Positions 18,800 to 31,420 of a stretch of DNA of 64,000 bases are shown piece after piece. Origin of the DNA: Bactericera cockerelli (taxonomy: Eukaryota; Arthropoda; Insecta; Hemiptera; Triozidae); NCBI GenBank assembly GCA_024516035.1, contig CM044959.1, positions 29,374,189-29,438,188 of the forward strand. Direction: 5' to 3'. Every line of letters begins with the position of its first letter. Position 1 is the first letter of the stretch. The notes under the pieces are model-generated. The model had not been told where the DNA came from. It searched no databases and saw nothing but the letters and a program-made list of their open reading frames with translations. The translations under genes and the position numbers were made by a program.

Positions 18800-21700
18800 A
18801 TAAAAGAATTTTAGTACATCTATTACTGAAAAATTGTCAATTACCTAAGAATGGAAGACGTTCCACTGCCCAAAGAATATAAATACATTTACATAGATAA
18901 AAATATACAATACATAAATTATTAAAGCATCTTATAGCATACCTACTTGGTTAGGTAAGTAAGGTACCAATAATATTGTTAACAACATTCTGTCGGTAAA
19001 ATTTTAAGAGAACTTGAGGTTTTCATTTATTTTTACTGTAAATGTAGGTAGGCATGTATTCCAGGGGAAAAATCAAGCTGTGTTAAATAGGTACTTACAA
19101 CTATCATGTTCTACATCAATTTGTTACTTCAGTTGCTTCTAACATCTCAAGCTGGCAGTGCAATTCTTTGTCTTTGCCGGCAATACACAGGTTAGATATT
19201 ATGCTGTTGATTCTTGGAACCTTGCGGATCTTGAGGAGGTAATGTGGTCATTGCGTGTGCAGATGTTATCTCAAGTCTGCAACTATTCACTTGATCTGTG
19301 TACTGGTCTTGGTCTTGTTACCGCGTAGGATAGATGAGCTGTTGACTTTTATTATTGTGTAATGGAATCTGCTATCTGCAGTAACAATCTAGAGTCATAC
19401 AATATTCTTATGGTTGGTGTTTGTCATAAGAAAATAATCTGCTTGTTTCATTTTAGTTTTCATTTAATCAGGTGTTATCTACGTAGATCTCTTTTCATTG
19501 ACATCGTAGTGCCCACTTCATACTTATGCATAGTTTTATACATGTATAGGTACGTTTGTATATTGTAATACTTGTGTAACATTTATTTTCCTCATTTCAC
19601 AATTATAAAAACCAACCAGACGTTTTTTCTTAAAAGTATAAAGATGGTTTTGCCGGAGAAGAAAATCCCTTTCTTTTAGATTTCTAGAGAAAAGACTGTA
19701 GTGTCCAACGGTCTAAAAAAGATCAAAGAAAGAAGTTGCTATACACAAAAATAATTAGTTCAACCTAACTGATGTGAATGTTTACCAGTTAAAAAGAATT
19801 ATGGATAATACCTTTGTTTTTAGTCAGCGTCAACGTAAAATGTCTTTTGTTAAGGAATGTTTCGAACCCTCGACTTATGATGCCTTTCCCCGGCAAATAA
19901 AAGCTAGTTAAGATTAGCTAATCTGGGAAGCTGATATTGTGAGTTTACAACGCATTGAGGGTAAAACCCGATCCAGTATAAATAATTTGGAAATTATTAC
20001 TCCTCTGACTAATAAAATCGAATCTGACTAATAAAATGTGTCTCCTGTATTGTGATTTGGTATTTCTAGATCCAGAAAAGTATTATTACGTACCTTATTA
20101 AAGATACAACAACTAATAATTTGAGCCTCGTGTAGCATTTACAATACTTTTAGTATGAAGAGCAAGTTGTAGGAAACGTTGTTTTTTATACTCAGTAGAC
20201 CGTACATAATTAAATAAAGTCGTTTTATAATATAATTTATACTTATGTCCTCAACATAACACAGCTAATATGACAATAATAGTGTGCATATTAGAAGCAT
20301 ATAGGAGCATTAGAAGATTGTTTTTCCAACCTAACGCCAAGATACTTCTCCAAATAAACTATTGAAGAATATGATCTTCAGACAACAAAAAACAAGATTT
20401 CCTTTACGGTTTGTTTTTTATTATTATTATTTTTTCTTTCTTACTTAACAAGTCTTACAGGAACTGAAGATAATCATCAGATATCTAAAGGAGAAGTGAT
20501 TTTTAAGTAATTGCAAATGCGCAGGTTCTGCCTCGTACATAAAAAAGCTTAATATTCTTCATTTCAATTTAAGTGCCAAATAAATTTGGTTTAACAGTAA
20601 AATTCCACACTGAGGGTAAAATTAATATGTAGGTACAAAGAATAGGATTCACCTGATTGAGTCAGTTCTTAATTTTCACTAGAACCAGTACCAAGTTAAT
20701 ACCTTTTCTTCAGGCTCAATTTCTTCAGTCTATATTTTAAAACTACATACAAAGTTCAACTAATACCTTGATATTGTAATGCAATTGAAGTTACAATAAA
20801 ACAAGACGCAATTCCAAACGTAACTTTCAGAAGTGACGCCAGGATAAAAAGTTCAAGTTTTAAAAATTAAACGCAATTCTGTTTCAGTCGCAAAGAAAGT
20901 TAGGACTGAAAATAATATATGTCTTCTGTCTTTACCTCTCTACTCAGTGTGTCTCAGTGATGTACAAATTAAGTTTAGGTGGAAGGAAGGATGCATGTCC
21001 ATTGTCCAGTTATTATACGTATTATAATAACTGGATTAAATACAGTTATCAATGCATTTTTAACAAGTCTAAATTTTAAAAAAATAAGTGTCAATAATTT
21101 TGAACCAAAATGTCAATATTGATTGTTGTTTTCTCTGCCTATTGCATTATTTATTAATGCAAATCTAAGGGTGATTTTGATATTTATCGCAACGATACGC
21201 AGATTGCATATTGAAGCATATTAGATATTGATTTCACGTTCAATTTCTTGTTCAATGCAATATTGGTTCAAAATAATTGATTATCTAAAGACTAGATACT
21301 TGGAAGTTGACAAGACCTGTGAATAACTTTTTCGACGATTCGTGAACGCACCCTGAGACCAAAATTGAATCGAATTCAGACATTTTTTTTTTATTATTAG
21401 TTTGGGTTCAAAGTCGCTTTCAACTCCATAGTTAAAATCACTCAGACATCTTTAGTTTGAGTGATAATTTAAATTCCTCCATAGTAAAAAACCAACAGTC
21501 AACTAGTTTTACAAAGATCTCTATTAACCTTCTAACCTATTTGTGTATCGTGAATGCCACACTCAAGTCTCTTCTGTGACATTAATGCACAACACTTGGA
21601 GCTTCAGAAGTAAGCTCTGGAACAATCAATCGTCTTGGTGAATAATGTGTATGTTGGTAGTGTAGTTAGGTACTCGCATAATACATGAAACCATCGTCTT

Positions 21701-22790
21701 GGTTGTCAATCATGAGAAGTCTCAAAAAATTATACCACCGAGGATCGACCCTGTAAAAAATCAATCGCTGTGCTCCTCATATCAATGCGCGAGGCTTGTG
21801 CACAAAACCTGGAATATCTATAAATAGAAATAAAACTAATGTCAAAGAATCCTCCAGAAGAAGCAAGCAAGTTCAACGAGGACTTAAACTGGACCATTCA
21901 CTACTATCGAACCGTTAGTGAACTTTTTATTCCATTGAATGTATGCGGGAAATAAAAAGAAGGTAACTGTAACATGAGAGTAAAAAAAAAGAAGTCCTTT
22001 CCATAAATTAGCGGCAATTATATTGAGGGAAGGGGGCCAATAACAGAGTGTAAGTTGTACGTATAGTAATGGCATAGTCTACATGAGGATTTAAGTTTGG
22101 GTGCAAGAATAATACTGCTAAGTGTCTGCATTCTACTAGGTACCTGTTAATAATCATGTAGAAATTTTTCTCATCGATCACATTTTTTTATCTATTTTTT
22201 TTGTACCTACCTATTTAAAAAAAAATGTTTTTCATAAAATGTGACGTAATTTAAAGGCTGACAATTCCATGGATTTAGGATAGAATGTTGATTTGAACTA
22301 ACCATTTAGGACAAACAAGCAATACTAATTTTATTTTGCATACACCAAATTGGTTCTACAAAGTAGGTAGGTATAGGTACTTCATTGCGTTACATTGAGA
22401 AGTTGTAGTTTTGGCGCATCCACTAGCCATTTAACAATTGTGCGGTCTTCAAAGTGCTTTGTTTTTAAATTTTCTGACCGACTGAAAGGTAACAAACTAA
22501 ATAAAGTTCAGCTTATGTGCTGACGCTGTAATACCAGCATCTTGGGACAGGATAACACTTCAGACCAGGGGAAGTATTGAAACTAAAAGGATGACAATAT
22601 TACCTTACTTGCAACCTTAGTGTAGCTATAATATTATTATGCCAGGCTTGCCTTCTGTTGTTGTGTCAATAATTTAGATTAAATAAAATTCTAACCTAAC
22701 TAGTCTTCCCCAATCAGTAAGAGGAACTCGTTAGAAAAACATAAGCATATGAATCTCCTAAACACATTTTTATCTCAAATAACATATTCC
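18800..22790. other. AT-rich intergenic DNA
   Basis: No coding region, RNA gene or well-defined repeat was recognised. A short near-palindrome, CCAGTTATTAT to ATAATAACTGG, lies at about 21010-21039. Open frames are short, domain-free and scattered. Confidence 0.4.
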
Positions 22791-22794
22791 TTCT

Positions 22795-22965
22795 CGTAAT
22801 GTGACTACTTGTCGCTATACATACAAATAGCTACTTATTATTTTTTCCTGAGTGGACCCCCGATTTTCCGTGTACAGAGCAGCAAATAATCTATTCTCCC
22901 GGGATCGAACCCGGGTCATCGTGCTTGCAAGCCTAGTGCTCTATTTCTCTGGATCACGGTGACTA
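22795..22965 (-). repeat. tRNA-derived SINE family B, diverged
   Basis: The minus strand has GTGATCCAGAGAAATAGAGC in the A-box region and the B box GGGTTCGATCCCGGGAGAAT. It is followed by the family B body fragment ending in GAGTGGACC complement. Confidence 0.65.
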
Positions 22966-24229
22966 TTTTCTTTCAATTCGTACCCCCTGAACATGAAATC
23001 TTCATGAAAATTGGACATTTTTTTGGTTGTATCTCGAGAGAGAATAGAAATTCATGTAGGTAACTCGTAAACTATAACGGTCATCGAAAAAATTCTTAGA
23101 ATAAAATAGTCTTTTTTGATCATTTTGCACTCAATTTTTAATATCAGATTTCATAAAACGGTCTGATAAACAATTAAACAAATGATAAACAATTAAACAC
23201 CCCTAAGCTTTAATTAATAAATTGCTGATGTGATTTTAGGGACATCAGTACTTGAAGGAAAGAGAACTTCAATCCTTTAGTATCAGCCCTGATCTGAAGT
23301 TCGATTCCAAGCTGTGGAACCAGTTGAGACTTATTTCTAAGTTTGCCTGTCCTATTCTCATTGGCGACAGAACCTCCTTCTATTTTTAGCTCTTCCAGGC
23401 TGTTTGTTTGCAAGCCATAGACATGTATAATGTATATAATATATGAACCAGGCAAACATCCTCTCACAACTACAGGAATAATAATCTTTACTATGAAGGA
23501 ATGAAGGCATGATAATATAGTGGTTTCATGATTTATAAGTGCTGCAAGTATCAAAATAACATAATATGTATGACGCCTGGTTTAATTTTATTCTGGTATG
23601 TGGTATATCTATTTTTAGCAAGGCGCATTTCAGCTTACTGGAGCCGTAGTTATTAATAGAATACCGTATTTATTTTTGCCTTACTTTTTTCTATATGAAG
23701 GTTTTTTTCTCACATACCTACCAATATTCAAACTGATTGATATGACGAACACGTCATTGACTTTTACTGTGAGACATAAAATAAACTACCTAGGTAATAT
23801 AAAATAATGTACAATTTAATTATTGTAAATCTGTGTGACTGTTTATGCTTCGCTACCTAGTTATTTAGGTAGGTAGGATGTTTACTCTTTTTTAAACTAC
23901 CCACTGAAGATTGAAACTTAAATTTTAGACTTACATAACAAATCAAAAAGTATAATACCTGATTATTATTAACTTGAAGATAGGTACTTAGGTACCCTAA
24001 TTTTTTGTTGAAACTTTTCACATCTCTGATAATGGAATCCTCTGGAAAAAATAAACAAAAATTTTATCTGCTGATATTAAATGAGGTACCTAATAGAAAA
24101 TAATATAGGTAATCTTGATTCTTTTTGTTCTAGAAATGGCAAAATTAATACCATTATTTTATATTGTTCAGTATTAGGTAGAAATTTACATAATATGTAA
24201 GAAAGACCGATTCTCTACCCCAGTTCTAT
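22966..24229. other. AT-rich intergenic DNA
   Basis: Nothing recognised. The minus-strand open frame at 23210-23554 has no domain and low-complexity composition. Confidence 0.4.
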
Positions 24230-24535
24230 CACGGCACCCTATTTTTGACTTTCTAGCTCAGCGGCACTCCAGGAGAAAAAAAAGTCAGAGTTACTTTTCA
24301 GGCCTGTATTGAGAGTATTCAGATGATGAAAAACGTCAGCTAAATAGACCAATTTATTTCTCAACTCCTCATTTGTCAAAAGGTCTCTGAAACTTTCAAT
24401 GCTTTCTATTCTATACATGAAAAACACCAAAATTTCAGAAACAATAAGATTTAATTGATGACTTCTAAATCTCGCGGCACCTCTGAAGGTGACTCACGGC
24501 ACCCCAGGGTGCCGCAGCACCCCGGTTGAGGACCA
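24230..24535 (-). pseudogene. hAT transposase C-terminal relic with end sequence
   Basis: The minus strand encodes RDLLTNEELRNKLVYLADVF followed by HHLNTLNTGLK. This resembles the LAYLADIF..LN.LN segment of hAT transposases of the GTF2IRD2/ZBED5-like group. The right side, read on the minus strand, begins AGTAGTGGTCCTCAACCGGG, close to the CAGTGGTTCTCAACC ends of such elements. It is truncated and has no complete transposase. Confidence 0.65.
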
Positions 24536-24539
24536 CTAC

Positions 24540-25125
24540 TCTACCCCATCAACGAATAACGTAAAACAGTGATGTTACAGAGCAATAAAATTGAAGATGT
24601 TCAAATATTTGGCTCACATCAAAGTTGCCGATGAATGCTAACACTAAAGCCATAAATTTCAATCTTAAATTTGCCAAAATTATTTTCGCAAAATATACAA
24701 AAGAATTTCTTCGAAACAAGAGAATTATGTATACCTACTAATTGCGGACTTTGTCTTTCAAAAAATTCAGGGTTCTCTGAAGGCGTGAGTCTCTGTTAAA
24801 TTCCCTAGGACCTTGGACAACAATGGACAGGTTCACAACTTAGGTAACGCAGCTTATAAGAAATTTAACATTAATTTGATGTTAATGTTCGTTACAATTG
24901 TTGATATCACTCACAGAGCAAAAAAAACGGACTCACTCACCACACACGCGATCTGGTATTTTTCATAATAATATAACTATTTATGTACAAGAATAATATT
25001 GATAAAGGGCGTGATTATTGGCTTAGACAATCTCTGCCATATGTCAAAGCACAAATTTAGCTTAAAATCTCAGTTCGCGTTGATAGTTTTCAATGTGCAA
25101 AATCCCGAAATCAACCTTTCAAACA
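24540..25125. other. AT-rich intergenic DNA
   Basis: No feature recognised between the hAT relic and the next SINE. Confidence 0.4.
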
Positions 25126-25127
25126 CT

Positions 25128-25352
25128 TTTTTTGTTGGGTTCAACGTCACTTTCAACTGCATGGTCATATCACGACGGGGGTGTTATCCTCCATTTGCAG
25201 GAAACTCACAAACCAGCTACTTAAATTTACCTCACCCAGCCTGCGTTGGGCCGGAATGCCAGCATCACGACGTCTTCACCTCTTGTTTGCTTTACTTCGG
25301 CGACCCTACGAGAACCCATGCATTCAATGCACCATCGACGCTAGCTTTTGAA
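25128..25352 (-). repeat. 5S rRNA-derived SINE, short subfamily
   Basis: The minus strand starts AGCTAGCGTCGATGGTGCAT, carries GTTCTCGTAGGGTCGCCGAA, then GACGTCGTGATGCTGGCATT, the GTTGGGTGAGG tail and GACGTTGAACCCAAC. The subfamily lacks the GGATGGGTGACC C-box found in the long form. Confidence 0.75.
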
Positions 25353-26265
25353 ACACTTAAAAGCACTTTTCTGATCTAATTCTCACTTTATATTAGTGAC
25401 GATACAACAAATTTATAGTTTCTCATTTTAAAGTTTTGGAATTCTTTTAAACTTTTTCTTGGAGGGAATAAAAATATACGGCGCAGTAGCCTAAAAAGTA
25501 AAACCGAGTTCCGAGAAGAATCTCTGCAAAAACTAGAGATTCATCAGCTATTGCGAATTTGACGCTCATAATGGTAGATATCTATAAAATATATCTTTAC
25601 ATACATAGGTACTAACAATGAGAAATATGAAAAATAACTCTTGAAAAATATTTTGAAGTCTGAAATGAGGAATAATAAATGAACGAAGTATTTTTGGAAT
25701 TTTAAATATCAATTTTTTAGTGAAGCATGTTTGTTCTCGTTCTTGTATTTTGGTACTTTATCAATGTCAACTGGTTCTTGATGAGATGCGTTTGTTGGTC
25801 CATCTTCTGCGCGGTTTGTTTACTACACATTTTTCAAACACTTCTGGTCCTATCTGCGTCAGAAGTTGGATCACGTAAGGAGAGGATATTTTTGGAGGTT
25901 TGACGTTCGTCCATGACGATATCCGGGAGATTACAAAGAATCTACAACTGACAATAATACTTAACAAGCTGTTTAACACGTTGTTGTTATTGTTGTTGTT
26001 GTAGCCAACTTAACTACAGCTGGAGGGGGGAGTGATGGTCTCCAGACAACTTTATTTCAAAGTTGGCTCCTGCCGAACTACATATTTATATGTGCGATCA
26101 ACCATCATGAGGACTTGGACTTTTCTTTATGGCGTTTTTCCTGCGGCTAGAATCCTAATATGTTGGAATATTACCTAAAATACTTTCTTATTGTGCTGAT
26201 TGCACGTCTAGATCATACAACAAATATACATACAACATTTCAGCCATCGAAAATCTAATAGTACG
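25353..26265. other. AT-rich intergenic DNA with a GTT microsatellite
   Basis: A GTT/GTTATT run lies at about 25980-26004. No gene was recognised. Confidence 0.4.
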
Positions 26266-26412
26266 GAGAAACAGTGGTGAAAAATTGATTGGATTTCATT
26301 TAAAAGTTAAAAGAGCTTTCATACTTTTTGGCACCAAATGAATCAGGTCGTAGAAAATGCTTTGAGCATGAACCTCGTCTGGTAGTTACCTTCCACTAAA
26401 GAATGTTATTAT
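26266..26412 (+). repeat. fragment of SINE family C extended form, opposite orientation
   Basis: It contains TTGATTGGATTTCATTTAAA, CACCAAATGAATCAGG and TGGTAGTTACCTTCCACTAA, ending in ATTATTATT. This is the same body as the extended family C copy at 38940-39204, in the other orientation and without the tRNA-like head. Confidence 0.6.
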
Positions 26413-27081
26413 TATTAAGAAATGGAAGAAGAATAACATTTTTTTGTCAACAAAATGTTTATTTTCCGTATTATGAAACCGAAATATAAATTAGGAAGCT
26501 TTTCTATACAAGGAAGCTTTTAAATTCCATTATTGCTCGGTTTGTAGGCAGAACTGTGTTCACAGTGATTATTTGACTTGATTAATGATCGAGACGTCAC
26601 GTCATGTAAATTTTAGAACAAAAATACTAAAAAAAACTGTCGATATCGATTTTATGTATTTTCAAGTTTTGATTTTTATACTAAAAAAATGGCAAAGTTT
26701 GAGGATCCAATATTTTTTTTTCTCCTAAGATACCTATTTTTAAACCGTAATTATGTAGACAAAGTGTGAGAAACCATTAATAAATAAGTCCACGTTAAAA
26801 TCACATGATAAATAAGTAAAATATAAAAACCAGGATTTTAAAATAATAGTCTGAAAATCAAAAAAAAAACTAAAAGCACTTAAATTGCTTACCAATAAAA
26901 CTAGATAATATAAAAAAAAATCATGCTTTTGGCCTTGCCAAGGGATGTTTTCCTGGAACATCATTAAACTTAAGTAAAACATTTAGATATTATTATTATT
27001 TTCCAAATTGTTAGGCAAGTAGTATACCTACTACCTACCTACTCGTAAAACTACCTATAGGTTTAATAAAAGGTGAACAGT

Positions 27082-27292
27082 AATAATAATAATGACACTC
27101 TTATTTAGTGGAAGGTGACCACCAGGCGAAGTTAATGCTCAAATCATTTTCCACCACCTAACCCTCAGAGTCTTAATGTGGTCAGAAACTCATATTAATG
27201 AGGAAAAATTCATGCACTGGGTGGGATTCGAACCAACGGATCCCTACGCTACCTAGATTTCCACTAGCGCGTTAATCACTTGACTATCAGAC
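27082..27292 (-). repeat. tRNA-derived SINE family C
   Basis: Well-preserved copy with GGTTCGAATCCCACCCAGTG in the minus-strand B-box region and CACTCTTATTTAGTGGAAGG at the distal end, next to an AAT repeat tail. Confidence 0.75.
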
Positions 27293-28260
27293 AATTGCTT
27301 CTTTCTTAGTTAGGTTACTTGTTAGTTAGGCACAGATACCAAATGCATACATTTTACACCTTCATAATAACCATATGGGTAGTCTAGAATGTCCAAATTT
27401 GTATTAGGGACTACTGTTGGATTGAACTGAACTCGGCATAAACATTTACATGGATCGACATTATTTAACAACCAGGAGTTCTGATGCCAACTTCGTCGGT
27501 AGTATGTAACACTCGTTCTGTACGCACAGGTGTTATTGTAATAATTTCGTATCAATGTTCTAAAATCTAGAAAACTGGATGAAAGCGAGGCCACAAGGAA
27601 ATGGAATATAATTTAAAATATGTATAGTAGTAAGATAATAAAACCAGAGTTGTTTAAAAACAACTCTGGTTTTATTTCTGTAGATTTTGACAGAAACTCT
27701 CTCAACCGCCAACTAAACATACCTACATAGGAAGATAATAGGAATTTTGGGATAGAGTTTTTCCATCACTCCATCAGTCAGAAGTGTTGCCCCGAGCAGG
27801 TTACGGAACTAGGACTTAAAAGTTCAGAAATATCTTAAAAGGTTATGTAGATACCCACGTACATAGGATAATGTTCTCAAAACATTATTTTTATTATTAT
27901 AATAATAATAGTATAATAGGTACAAAAGTCTCATCAGTCGTCAATGTCACCATGCATAAATGCATGCGTGCATTTAATGAGTAGATATCAAATGGGCCTA
28001 AAACCCCAAAAGTACCTAGGTCTAACTGAGGAGGGTACGACTCTACTTGTGATGAAACTCTTTATTTAGAACTTTTATTAGATCTTGGAAAATTGAGATG
28101 ACTCACTTTAGTACCTAGGTATTATTTGGTACTGATGTAAGTAGTGTAAGTCTAAGTAAGTGCCGTTTAGTAAGTTTAGTATTTAGTATAATAATTATCT
28201 ACATGATGTAAGTACAATATTATATTAACCAAATATTTTTTTTTTACCAAGTAATAGAAC
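27293..28260. other. AT-rich intergenic DNA with one fold-back
   Basis: Apart from a perfect fold-back at 27639-27677 nothing was recognised. Confidence 0.4.
27639..27677. repeat. short perfect inverted repeat
   Basis: AATAAAACCAGAGTTGTTT is followed after a few A bases by its exact complement. It could be a snap-back duplication. Size and loop are too small for a typical MITE. Confidence 0.75.
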
Positions 28261-28266
28261 CAAACC

Positions 28267-28374
28267 CTAGCCAGCGTCGATGGCATGTTGAATACACCGG
28301 TTCCCTTCAGAACACCGAAGTTAAGCGACATCCAGCGAGCTTAAGACTTGGATGGGTGACCATTCAAATTCTAA
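28267..28374 (+). repeat. 5S rRNA-derived SINE head (partial copy)
   Basis: It reads GTTGAATACACCGGTTCCCT, then GAACACCGAAGTTAAGCGAC and ACTTGGATGGGTGACC, very close to 5S rRNA. It stops at ATTCTAATT. About 105 bases are repeated almost exactly at 28731-28838. Confidence 0.75.
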
Positions 28375-28730
28375 TTAGAAATCTTACATTTTATAGCGAT
28401 GTGCAAGTGACAAAAATATTCCTAAATATAGCAAAAATAAGAAAATAAGGCAATATGTGTGTTTTCAACATGATAATTTTGGGTTTGATACTGTGTATTG
28501 TATGTAAATTTTCAGACAGAATCAATACTGGTGTTGACACAAGATTGATTTATAGTTTCATATGTAGCTGATGGATATGATGATCCTTCTAATCTTGTAG
28601 GCCAAGAAATTTTCATTTTCCAACTTCCATTGCTTGAGGTTGAGTTTCGTTCTCTGCCATTACATTGCCATTTTTGGTATGAAGAGGGAGCTATTGCACT
28701 ACATATCTGATTCTTTAACAACTTGTCTAG
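28375..28730 (-). repeat. partial copy of the 55-57 kb duplicated segment
   Basis: On the minus strand it matches 57430-57775 closely (TTAAAGAATCAGATATGTAG to ACTTGCACATCGCTATAAAA). A short open frame (NQICSAIAPSSYQKWQC) is shared. Within that frame I count six base differences from the 57 kb copy and five change the residue, so it does not look protected as protein. It lies between two near-identical 5S SINE heads. Confidence 0.7.
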
Positions 28731-28990
28731 CCAGCGTCGATGGCATGTTGAATACACCGGTTCCCTTCAGAACACCGAAGTTAAGCGACATCCAGCGAGG
28801 TTAAGACTTGGATGGGTGACCATTCAAATTCTAATTCTCGTGACGCTGGCTTTTCCCGGCCCCACTCAGGCTGGGTGAGGTCAATGTGAGTAGCAGGTTT
28901 GTGAGTTTCCTGCGAATGGAGGGTAAAACCCCCGTCGTGATATGACCATGGCAGTTGAAAGCGACGTTAAACCCCACTTAAAAAAAAAAG
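28731..28990 (+). repeat. 5S rRNA-derived SINE, full long form
   Basis: This is the best complete copy. It has a head of about 120 bases that resembles 5S rRNA from its 5' end to the final GACGCTGGCTT. The tail follows: GGCCCCACTCAGGCTGGGTG, AGTAGCAGGTTTGTGAG, ACCCCCGTCGTGATATGACC, AAAGCGACGTTAAACCCC and an A run. The 5S intermediate element and C-box equivalents are visible (GATGGGTGACC), which would give it an internal Pol III type 1 promoter. Confidence 0.85.
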
Positions 28991-28994
28991 AACC

Positions 28995-31122
28995 AAACCC
29001 AATCAATAGGTACATGGTCTTGTTCTTCTTGATTCTAAGATATTTTCCTTTCAGAAACAGGATTGCCTCCATGTTGAGGCAATTGAATGAGTACCCTACT
29101 AATACATCATGTTCTCAGTTTGATTTTCCCAATAGTTTTTGCTATTCAACCCGATTTTTTATTCCTATTAAAAAGATGTATAGGTATGTGGTTAATTTTA
29201 ATATCTTAAAAAGTACAGATAAAAATGTGGATCAATAAAAATATGAAAAGAGTTGCCTAGGTATAGGTATTTGGAAATTCTATGAAGCAGGATGTAGGTA
29301 GTCAACTTGAAGTAGTTCAACAAAATTTAATAAGAACGAGAAAATCTCCAAGTATAATAAATGAGTAGTAAATAGTTGGTTCTTCTTTTTTGAGAAGTCT
29401 CTTTGAATTTTACCATTGTCGAGGGTATGGCCTTGTAAGTTCACTGATGTAACTACTATAGCTACCGCATTAGCTTACTTCAAAAAAGTTGCACTCTTAA
29501 ATGTCACCCAGAAACTTCGTAAAACTTTTATAATTCCACTCTATGTCTAAATGGTATTAAGGACAATATTCCCAGTGCTTCGATTAAGAGATTTTCATTT
29601 GAAAAGATACTTTGAGTTCTTGTTAGTCTTCTGGTTTTACAGCAGCAATTAATTATCATTAGCATCAGACGCTTTGTCTGTAGGAAAAGTTTCAGTACAT
29701 CACATATCGCATTAACTTTTACATATTTAAGAAATAAAATAAAATACTTCTCGAGCACTATTAATTTTTAAGTGAATGCAGAAAATAACCTTTTGGCATT
29801 CATAATTATGTACTTTATTCAGGTTTTTTAAAATGAATCTCTGTTTTTCTGTTAGTCCCTATGAATGATCCTCAACTACCTATTGGATAGGTAAACCTAA
29901 ACTCTGTACAAAAGATTTTTTAGTAATCAGATTTTTCAAGTTATTTACAAAGGAAAGGTAAATCACAGTAATGGTAATACCTTGTTTATATGCAACATGA
30001 AATAAGTACACGTAATCAAATTTCCCAGAATTTGCAATTCTTCTCCATCAAAATACTTGCAACAGACACCACATACTCGTACATAGCTCTCCACTCTCAT
30101 GATTTATTTGTTAAGATACCTAGCTGATGTCAAAAACGTGCTTGGAATGATTTTCACAAAGCCATTGTGATGAAAGATCGTCACAATGGTTTGAGTTATT
30201 GTGTTATAGAGGCGGTATACTTTACAATTTCACAAAAAGAAAAATACAAAAAAGTTTTGGCTCAGATTGGCAAGCGCTTGTCAAGAAAAGCTCATCAGCC
30301 TAACAATTATTTTCATGAATAAACTGAATTATCAAGCTGAACTGAAGGAATTACAAAAGAAGACATTAATTGATTTCTGTACAAAACTTGAGCCGAAAGG
30401 ATAAACTAAATGGATGTAGATGTTTAAAAAAAAAAAAAAAAAAACCTGTCACAAGTTCACAAGTAGTCACTATTTCATTATAGTTTGTAACATCGATATC
30501 TCTTTTTTTAATTTAGTAATTTAGACAAATTTCACATGTCGTTAGGAAGGGCATCTAGCCGTAAATAATGTGCCACAACCATTCATTCAATCTAAACCAT
30601 GAGGTTGAACAATGCCGACCCAAGTAGGTTTGGGAAAAGGCAAAGTGAAAGAAGAAGAAGATAAATTTCATATGACTGAACTTCTAAGTTGGAAAATTAC
30701 TTTTAACTTATAGAATGATTGTGAAACAAGGCCCTGGAGGTAAATTAATCCTGAATTTAAGAGAGAAGAAAAGCGAATTACAGGAAAAAGAGCTAATCCT
30801 ACAACAGTATTAATATTTCATCAGAAAAATATTTCTCCTTCTGAAATCGAACCCCCGTCCTGTTAGTCATCTAGGCCTAGGTTCCGGGGTGACGAAGATG
30901 AATTCCTGTTTGAAAATCTTAGAGTGGTCAAGGTTGTTCAGATTAGAGAAAAAGATAATATCAGAATTGAGACATTTCAAGGTGCAATATGAAAATCTAC
31001 GTGTAGTAAACAACCCGAAAACGATTAAAAAAGTAATAAAATACATAATTTTCTCAAGATAACCCACAGAGAGTAGCAGTGGTCAAGGTAGGTCTTTACC
31101 ACCGCCAGCACTGATCCCAGTT
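28995..31122. other. AT-rich intergenic DNA
   Basis: No gene recognised. At 30541-30661 a stretch ending in AAG repeats resembles the tail of the tRNA-Ala-like SINE at 6728. Other open frames lack domains. Confidence 0.4.
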
Positions 31123-31420
31123 CAGTGGCGGCTCGTCGGGTGAAGACACTGAAGACATTTTCACCTAATTTTGAACAGTGAAAACACTACTCATAATCCC
31201 TTTAACATGGCACAATTGATCCAACTCAAAGAAAAAAAAAAAAAAAGAGTAAGCTTTGTGTAAAATAGATCAATGCTGCTTAACATTTCATGTTACTTTC
31301 CAAGGAGAACACCAAATGTGAAGACAATTCGAAATTGTCTTCAGTTGTCCTTGAATCAACCAATCAGAGTTGAGTATTTCCAAGTAGGTATCATGAAATA
31401 TTAGGCAAGAACTATATCTA

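Noticed and set aside
28512..28757. 81-codon minus-strand frame shared with 57443-57652
   Set aside because: Five of six differences between the copies change the residue and the third copy (55.9 kb) has a stop, so there is no sign of protein-level selection. Its first codons lie in a SINE.
28731..28850. functional 5S rRNA gene
   Set aside because: The head carries many changes from 5S, is continued by the SINE tail and A run, and occurs as dispersed diverged copies.
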